DNA of 64,000 nt. It comes from CAVPDE01 sp964580575 (GTDB taxonomy: Bacteria > Desulfobacterota > DSM-4660 > Desulfatiglandales > HGW-15). The notes beneath the pieces are model-generated. The model saw nothing but the letters and a program-made list of their open reading frames with translations, was not told the origin of the DNA and searched no databases. Both the position numbers and the translations under genes were made by a program. This document shows, in pieces, positions 59,611 through 64,000 of this stretch (position 1 is its first letter; each line of letters starts with the position of its first letter). The stretch covers positions 57,268 to 121,267 of the forward strand of contig CAZOLJ010000001.1 of assembly GCA_964580575.1 (NCBI GenBank). Reading direction: 5' to 3'.

Positions 59611-60249
59611 TTAACCTTTTTTCTCCGGTAGAATCTCGCCCTTGAAAATAGCCACCTTGACACCGATCGCCCCGTAGGTGGTAAAGGCTTCTGCAAATCC
59701 GTAATCAATGTCCGCCCGGATGGTCTGGAACGGAACCCGTCCCTTTCGGTACCACTCCCGTCGGGCCATCTCAGCCCCGCCCAGCCGGCCGCTGCAGGCG
59801 ATTTTGATCCCCAGGGCCCCGAAGCGCAGGGCGGAACTCACGCTCTTCTTCATGGCCCGCCGAAAGGACACGCGGCGCACCAGCTGCAGGGCCACGTTTT
59901 CCGCCACGAGCTGGGCGTCGACCTCGGGCTTTCGCACTTCCTGAATATCAAGGATCATTTCCCGCTTGACCTTTTTCTCAAGATCCCGCTTCAGATTCTC
60001 GATCTCCGAGCCTTTCTTGCCGATGACCAGACCGGGTCTTGCCGTGTGGATCTTGATGCGGGCTTTGTTGGCGGCCCGCTCGATCTCGATTTTGGCGACG
60101 CCTGCCTGGGAAAGTCTCTTTCTCAGAAATTTCCGGATCTCGTGATCCTCAAAAACAAAACGGGCATAGTCCTTCCCCGAAAACCATCTGGAATCCCAGG
60201 TTCTGTTAATGCCCAGTCTAAAACCGATTGGATTGACCTTCTGTCCCAA
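59611..60249 (-). CDS. rpsC: 30S ribosomal protein S3
   Basis: 212 residues from a TTG start (GQKVNPIGFRLGINRTWDSR follows) with GGAGG 6 nt before. The KH domain carries VIGKKGSEIENLKRDLEKKV, and the C-terminal domain SGRLGGAEMARREWYRKGRV. S3 forms the mRNA entry site. It lies 48 nt downstream of rplV. Confidence 0.97.
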   Translation of the reverse strand: MGQKVNPIGFRLGINRTWDSRWFSGKDYARFVFEDHEIRKFLRKRLSQAGVAKIEIERAANKARIKIHTARPGLVIGKKGSEIENLKRDLEKKVKREMILDIQEVRKPEVDAQLVAENVALQLVRRVSFRRAMKKSVSSALRFGALGIKIACSGRLGGAEMARREWYRKGRVPFQTIRADIDYGFAEAFTTYGAIGVKVAIFKGEILPEKKG

Positions 60250-60297
60250 CAGCCACCTCCTCCATTCCTCTCCGGGGGTTAACCGGTAAACTGATTG

Positions 60298-60630
60298 TTA
60301 CTTTTCGTCCAGAATCACCGTCAAATGGCTGGTCCTGCGTCTGATCCTGGAGGCACGACCCATGGCCCGAGGTCGAAACCGCTTGAGGATCGGGCCCTCG
60401 TCCGCAAAGATCCGCTTGACAAAAAGCGTGTCCACGTCGATCTCCGAATGGGCTTCCGCATTCGCCACCGCGGAGTGGATCAGCTTCTTCAGGATTTGAG
60501 CGCCTTTCTGAGGGGAAAACGTCAAAATCTGAATGGCCTCACCCGCCTTTTTCCCTCTCACCTCGTTCATGAGCCATCGGACTCTCTGAGGGGATATCCG
60601 CACAAACCTTGCCTTCGCGCTTGCTTCCAT
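60298..60630 (-). CDS. rplV: 50S ribosomal protein L22
   Basis: 110 residues. RFVRISPQRVRWLMNEVRGK and the tunnel loop region DEGPILKRFRPRAMGRASRI, ending RTSHLTVILDEK, identify L22. The extended loop lines the peptide exit tunnel. Its ATG shares one nucleotide with the rpsS stop. Confidence 0.98.
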   Translation of the reverse strand: MEASAKARFVRISPQRVRWLMNEVRGKKAGEAIQILTFSPQKGAQILKKLIHSAVANAEAHSEIDVDTLFVKRIFADEGPILKRFRPRAMGRASRIRRRTSHLTVILDEK

Positions 60631-60920
60631 TACTTCTTCGCACCTTTCAGTTTGGTCTTTTTGTCTCCGGCATGGCTGTGGAAGGTTCGCGTGGGAGAAA
60701 ACTCTCCCAGCTTGTGCCCCACCATGTCCTCTGTGACGAACACGGGAAGAAACTTCCTCCCGTTGTGAACCGCAAAGGTCATGCCGACGAACTGAGGAAG
60801 AATCGTCGATCTTCTTGACCAGGTCTTGATGATTTTCCGGCTCTCCGTCTCCAGCGCCGTCTCTGCTTTCTTCAAGAGATGCGCATCAACAAAAGGCCCT
60901 TTCTTAAGCGATCGAGGCAA
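60630..60920 (-). CDS. rpsS: 30S ribosomal protein S19
   Basis: 96 residues from a TTG start (PRSLKKGPFVDAHLLKKAET follows) with AGGAGG 8 nt before. IKTWSRRSTILPQFVGMTFA and VTEDMVGHKLGEFSPTRTFH are diagnostic. S19 sits in the 30S head with S13. It lies 24 nt after rplB. Confidence 0.97.
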   Translation of the reverse strand: MPRSLKKGPFVDAHLLKKAETALETESRKIIKTWSRRSTILPQFVGMTFAVHNGRKFLPVFVTEDMVGHKLGEFSPTRTFHSHAGDKKTKLKGAKK

Positions 60921-60944
60921 CGCTCTCCCTCCTCTTTGGCGAAA

Positions 60945-61766
60945 TTACTTTCTTCTCTTAATGATCAGTTTGTCGCTGCCCTTGGAGCCGCGGGTTTTGT
61001 ATCCCTTGGTGGGCACTCCCCAGGGCGTCACCGGGTGGCGACCGCCCGAAGACTTGCCTTCCCCGCCCCCATGGGGATGATCCACGGGGTTCATGGCCAC
61101 CCCTCGGACATGGGGCCTACGACCCATCCATCGTTTTCGCCCGGCCTTGCCGATGCGGATGTTCTCGTGCTCGATGTTGCCCACCTGGCCGATGGTCGCC
61201 TTGCAGTCCAGGAACACCATGCGCACTTCACCTGAAGGCAGCTTGAGCTGAGCGTGTTTGCCTTCCTTGGCCATGAGCTGGGCATAGCACCCGGCTCCCC
61301 GGGCCATCTGGCCCCCGTGCCCCTTGCTCAGCTCGATGTTGTGGACAAACGTTCCCAAAGGGATGTCCTTGAGCGGCAAGGCATTGCCGGGCCGGATCTC
61401 CACACCGGAGCCCGACATCACGCGGTCCCCGGCCTGAAGTCCCTGAGGCGCCAGGATGTAACGCTTTTCACCGTCCACATAGTGAAGCAGGGCAATGTGG
61501 GCGGAGCGGTTCGGGTCGTACTCGATGCCAGCCACTTTAGCCGGAATGCCGTCTTTTTCCCGTTTGAAATCCAGAATCCTGTAATGACGCTTGTGCCCTC
61601 CCCCCCGGTATCGGCAGGTGACCCGGCCGAGCGCATTCCTTCCCCCCGTTTTCCTGAGCGGGACCAGAAGGCTCTTTTCCGGCTCCTTGCGAGTGACGTC
61701 TTCCATGGTGGAATAGGTCATGAGTCGTCTGCCGGGAGAGGTCGGTTTATAGCTTTTGATGGTCAT
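60945..61766 (-). CDS. rplB: 50S ribosomal protein L2
   Basis: 273 residues. MTIKSYKPTSPGRRLMTYST at the start; SGVEIRPGNALPLKDIPLGT, then the C-terminal MNPVDHPHGGGEGKSSGGRH with the conserved His needed for peptidyl transfer, and GYKTRGSKGSDKLIIKRRK at the end. Unlike in most genomes, it is separated from rplW by a 166-bp structured gap. Confidence 0.98.
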   Translation of the reverse strand: MTIKSYKPTSPGRRLMTYSTMEDVTRKEPEKSLLVPLRKTGGRNALGRVTCRYRGGGHKRHYRILDFKREKDGIPAKVAGIEYDPNRSAHIALLHYVDGEKRYILAPQGLQAGDRVMSGSGVEIRPGNALPLKDIPLGTFVHNIELSKGHGGQMARGAGCYAQLMAKEGKHAQLKLPSGEVRMVFLDCKATIGQVGNIEHENIRIGKAGRKRWMGRRPHVRGVAMNPVDHPHGGGEGKSSGGRHPVTPWGVPTKGYKTRGSKGSDKLIIKRRK

Positions 61767-61812
61767 GGTCTTTTCTTAAACACCCCCGAGGACTGAGATC
61801 CCATATCGACGC

Positions 61813-61875
61813 CTAAGTCCATCGAGTCATCAATCCGATGACGTATCGATTCCCTCAGGACTTAGTGCTGAGGGA
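61813..61875 (-). promoter_or_regulatory. Long imperfect hairpin with alternative pairing in the rplW-rplB gap
   Basis: Left arm CTAAGTCC, ATCGA, GTCATC (61813-61831) pairs with right arm GATGAC, TCGAT, GGACTTAG (61837-61865), giving 19 base pairs interrupted by one-sided bulges. A competing perfect 8-bp hairpin TCCCTCAG/CTGAGGGA (61851-61875) shares bases with the outer stem, so the two cannot form together. It may be an attenuator or translational switch for rplB. Confidence 0.5.
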
Positions 61876-61932
61876 GCCATTGCTCAGGCTTGCTCTCATT
61901 TGGATACGACACCGTAATTGCGACTCGAAGCA

Positions 61933-62220
61933 TTAGGCGCCCTCGAAAAATTCAATCCGCTTGCCGGGCGCCAGCCGAACGATCGCTTTCTTCCAGTCCG
62001 ATCGGCGACCCACGCTTTTTCCCATTCGCCGCGCTTTTCCCATCACGTTCAAGGTCTTGACTTCAATCACTTCGGTTTTGAAAAGGGTCTCCACAGCACG
62101 CCGGATTTCCACTTTGTTCGCCCTCCGGTCGACCTCGAGACAGAACTGGTTGCCGCTCTCCTTCAGGAGATTGGCCTTTTCCGTGATGAGCGGTTTCTTG
62201 ATCACTCGATAGATATCCAT
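61933..62220 (-). CDS. rplW: 50S ribosomal protein L23
   Basis: 95 residues from the ATG at 62220 (MDIYRVIKKPLITEKANLLK); a longer open frame to 62316 overlaps rplD without homology. FCLEVDRRANKVEIRRAVET and KARRMGKSVGRRSDWKKAIV identify L23, the docking site for trigger factor and SRP at the tunnel exit. Its start overlaps the rplD stop by one nucleotide. Confidence 0.96.
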   Translation of the reverse strand: MDIYRVIKKPLITEKANLLKESGNQFCLEVDRRANKVEIRRAVETLFKTEVIEVKTLNVMGKARRMGKSVGRRSDWKKAIVRLAPGKRIEFFEGA

Positions 62221-62843
62221 CAGGAAATCAAAGCCTCCTCTATCTTGGGGATGGCCGACTGCACCAGAAAGAGATGGTCGTGGTTGAGCACATCGTACAC
62301 ATTGAGCCCTTCGCAACGCATCACTTTCACTCCTTGAACATTGCGCGAGGAGCGCTCCAGTCCCTCGTTCTTGTCCGAGGTGACGATCAGGGCTTTCCTC
62401 ACCTCAAACCCCTTCATCACCTGCACGAACTGCTTGGTCTTGGCTTGGGCCAGGTTGAACTCGTTCACCACGAGGAGCCGCTCGTGCTTGAACTTGTCGC
62501 TCAGGGCCATTCGCAGGGCCAGCTTCCCGAGCTTTTTGGGGATTTTCTGGTCATACTGGCGGGGCTTGGGACCAAAGGCCACGCCGCCCCCTTTGCGCGT
62601 CGGGGAGCCCGCGTCGCCCACTCTCGCCCGGCCTGTCCCCTTCTGGCGCCAGAGCTTCTTTCCCGAGCGGTTGACTTCCGAACGTCCCTTAGTGGACGCT
62701 GTTCCGGACCTTCGACGAAGCAACTGGCTGACCACCACCTGATGAAGAATGTGCTTCTTCACCGGCACCAGAAAAACATCATCCCTCAGCTCGATTTGAG
62801 CCGTCTTCTCTTTCTGCAGGTTGTAGACATCGATCACGGCCAT
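62220..62843 (-). CDS. rplD: 50S ribosomal protein L4
   Basis: 207 residues. MAVIDVYNLQKEKTAQIELR at the start; RRRSGTASTKGRSEVNRSGK and WRQKGTGRARVGDAGSPTRK form the conserved tunnel loop; SDKFKHERLLVVNEFNLAQA follows. In E. coli L4 also represses the S10 operon. It is separated from rplC by 97 nt holding a strong hairpin. Confidence 0.97.
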   Translation of the reverse strand: MAVIDVYNLQKEKTAQIELRDDVFLVPVKKHILHQVVVSQLLRRRSGTASTKGRSEVNRSGKKLWRQKGTGRARVGDAGSPTRKGGGVAFGPKPRQYDQKIPKKLGKLALRMALSDKFKHERLLVVNEFNLAQAKTKQFVQVMKGFEVRKALIVTSDKNEGLERSSRNVQGVKVMRCEGLNVYDVLNHDHLFLVQSAIPKIEEALIS

Positions 62844-62882
62844 GGGTCTGCCCCTCGCCTCTCTTTCATCTTTCGCAACAGT

Positions 62883-62933
62883 TTAGCTTTTTGAAATAGT
62901 CACAGGAAATGGCCATCCATTTCAAAAAGCTAA
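62883..62933 (-). promoter_or_regulatory. 15-bp perfect inverted repeat between rplC and rplD
   Basis: TTAGCTTTTTGAAAT (62883-62897) and ATTTCAAAAAGCTAA (62919-62933) are perfect complements around a 21-nt loop, which with flanking bases can form an alternative inner hairpin (GAAATGG/CCATTTC). It lies 8 nt after the rplC stop on the transcript. No T tract follows. Attenuation, mRNA processing or a small inserted element are all possible. Confidence 0.6.
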
Positions 62934-62940
62934 GCGGTTA

Positions 62941-63567
62941 TCATTTTTCCAATTTCGTCACTTCGATGACGGTGTTTCGGCTTCCCGGCACCGCTCCCAC
63001 GAGAGTGATGACATTCATTTCGGGCCGCACGTCCAGCACTTTCAGGTTGCGAACGGTGAGATTGCGGAATCCCATTCGACCGGGGAGCTTCCGTCCTTTC
63101 ACGACCCGACCGGGGGTCGTGTTGGTCCCGATGGAGCCCGGAACCCGGTGAGCCCGGCATCCATGGGTGTCTTTGCCGCCGGAAAAACCCCAGCGCTTCA
63201 CCACCCCGGCAAATCCCCGTCCCTTGCTCCTGCCCCTGACCGCCACTTTCTCGCCGATGGCGAAGAGGTCGGCACCCAGTTCCTGGCCGAGTTCGAACTG
63301 GTCCGGGCTTTCCACGCGGATCTCCTTGAGGTACCGGAACAGCTTGTCTCCCGCCGCCTTGAAATGCCCCTTCATCGGTTTGTTGACGCGCTTTTCCACG
63401 CGGGGCTCAAACCCGACCTGAATCGCGTTGTACCCGTCCTTGTCCGCGGTTTTTTTCTGGATCACCACACAGGGTCCCAGCTTCAAAATGGTGACCGGGA
63501 TGCTCTTTCCCTCTTCCAGGAAGTAGCGGGTCATGCCCATTTTCGTTCCAAAAAGCGTCTTGACCAT
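62941..63567 (-). CDS. rplC: 50S ribosomal protein L3
   Basis: 208 residues. MVKTLFGTKMGMTRYFLEEG at the start; GRSKGRGFAGVVKRWGFSGG and the loop reaching the peptidyl transferase centre, RVPGSIGTNTTPGRVVKGRK, then LPGRMGFRNLTVRNLKV. It follows rpsJ by 23 nt. Confidence 0.98.
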   Translation of the reverse strand: MVKTLFGTKMGMTRYFLEEGKSIPVTILKLGPCVVIQKKTADKDGYNAIQVGFEPRVEKRVNKPMKGHFKAAGDKLFRYLKEIRVESPDQFELGQELGADLFAIGEKVAVRGRSKGRGFAGVVKRWGFSGGKDTHGCRAHRVPGSIGTNTTPGRVVKGRKLPGRMGFRNLTVRNLKVLDVRPEMNVITLVGAVPGSRNTVIEVTKLEK

Positions 63568-63590
63568 AAGAACCTGCTCCGTGCCCCACC

Positions 63591-63905
63591 TTACAGTTTG
63601 ATTTCCACATCCACGCCGGCGGCAAGATCCAGCTTCATGAGCGCGTCCACCGTCTGCTGGGTGGGCTCAAGGATATCCAGAAGGCGCTTGTGCGTCCGGA
63701 TCTCAAATTGCTCTCTGGACTTCTTGTCCACGTGAGGGGACCTCAACACGCAATACTTGTTGATCTCCGTGGGCAGGGGGATGGGTCCTGCCACCTTGGC
63801 CCCCGTCTCTCTCGCGGTTTCCACGATTTCCATGGCAGACTGGTCCAGCAGCTTGTAATCGTAAGCCTTCAGCCTTATTCGGATTTTTTGATTCGCAATC
63901 ACCAT
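63591..63905 (-). CDS. rpsJ: 30S ribosomal protein S10
   Basis: 104 residues. KIRIRLKAYDYKLLDQSAME, then GPIPLPTEINKYCVLRSPHV and KSREQFEIRTHKRLLDI are diagnostic. S10 is also the NusE antitermination factor. First gene of the S10 part, 24 nt after tuf, so it is probably co-transcribed from upstream (str-type) genes. Confidence 0.98.
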   Translation of the reverse strand: MVIANQKIRIRLKAYDYKLLDQSAMEIVETARETGAKVAGPIPLPTEINKYCVLRSPHVDKKSREQFEIRTHKRLLDILEPTQQTVDALMKLDLAAGVDVEIKL

Positions 63906-63929
63906 CGTCGTCTCCGTTCTTTGAACCCT

Positions 63930-64000
63930 TTACTCAATGATGTCGCTGATGACCCCGGCTCCCACCGTGCGACCCCCCTCCCGAATCGCAAATCGCAACT
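63930..64000 (-). CDS. tuf: Elongation factor Tu (C-terminal end only)
   Basis: The last 22 codons are visible: LRFAIREGGRTVGAGVISDI followed by IE and TAA, the invariant end of EF-Tu. The rest lies beyond the window. Its position directly before rpsJ is the common str-S10 arrangement. Confidence 0.95.
   Translation of the reverse strand, partial: LRFAIREGGRTVGAGVISDIIE

Noticed and set aside
1..64000. CRISPR arrays, tRNA or rRNA genes, transposase genes
   Set aside because: None seen by reading: no regularly spaced identical repeats, no cloverleaf-like blocks recognised, no DDE or serine recombinase motifs in any plausible gene.

Overview
This is a bacterial chromosome segment with a base composition somewhat above 50% GC. 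The lineage looks like Desulfobacterota/'Deltaproteobacteria' or a neighbouring Gram-negative phylum. Reasons are a PilR-type sigma-54 activator beside a type IV pilin, dTDP-hexose and Wzx-type envelope polysaccharide genes, and an intergenic palindromic repeat that, from memory, resembles repeats of that group. No marker in the window fixes the species.

Layout. (1) 1-3053, minus strand: an AAA+ ATPase of the CbbQ/NorQ type and its vWA-domain partner (CbbO/NorD type, cut by the window edge). (2) 3222-16978, plus strand: an envelope polysaccharide cluster with rfbB, rfbA, a GT-C membrane glycosyltransferase, a winged-helix regulator with its own near-leaderless promoter, a TylF-type methyltransferase, a Wzx flippase, a methyltransferase-glycosyltransferase fusion, asnB-type amidotransferase and two GT4 enzymes. 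(3) 16944-23078, minus strand: methyltransferase, UDP-GlcNAc-2-epimerase-like protein, GT2, a GT-C protein and a TPR/DUF2723 protein that lacks its N-terminal domain. (4) 23407-26080: a graveyard of three broken plus-strand genes (YfhO-like, GT2, PMT-like), each with clean internal or terminal deletions. (5) 26794-35920, plus strand: an SDR-family sugar-nucleotide enzyme, DegT aminotransferase, two methyltransferases, GT2 and two tandem YfhO paralogs. (6) 35915-41182, minus strand: a third YfhO paralog, a methyltransferase and a DUF2723/TPR protein. About 1 kb of the last gene has radically different codon usage. (7) 41398-46017, minus strand: a tight operon of pilA, a TMTC-like O-mannosyltransferase, a GT2-GtrA fusion and a GtrB-like GT2. 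This looks like a pilin glycosylation cassette. (8) pilR and pyrC. (9) 49243-64000, minus strand: one S10-spc-alpha ribosomal supercluster in the order tuf (partial), rpsJ-rplC-D-W-B-rpsS-rplV-rpsC-rplP-rpmC-rpsQ-rplN-X-E-rpsN-H-rplF-R-rpsE-rpmD-rplO-secY-infA-rpmJ-rpsM-K-D-rpoA-rplQ, ending at an intrinsic terminator.

How it fits together. Most of the first 46 kb makes, moves and attaches sugars at the envelope: nucleotide-sugar synthesis, sugar methylation and amidation, polyprenyl-phosphate-sugar synthases (GT2) and about ten polytopic GT-C-type transferases. The pilin operon is the clearest functional unit, because donor synthase, transferase and likely substrate are translationally or closely coupled.

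The most interesting signals are the pilin-TMTC operon, the codon-usage island at about 40075-41110, the cluster of deletion-type pseudogenes, the catalytic Tyr-to-Asn change in the SDR at 26794, the high share of TTG/GTG starts in ribosomal genes (11 of 29), and the strong hairpins or repeats in the few spacers of the ribosomal operon. No tRNA, rRNA, CRISPR array or transposase gene was seen.
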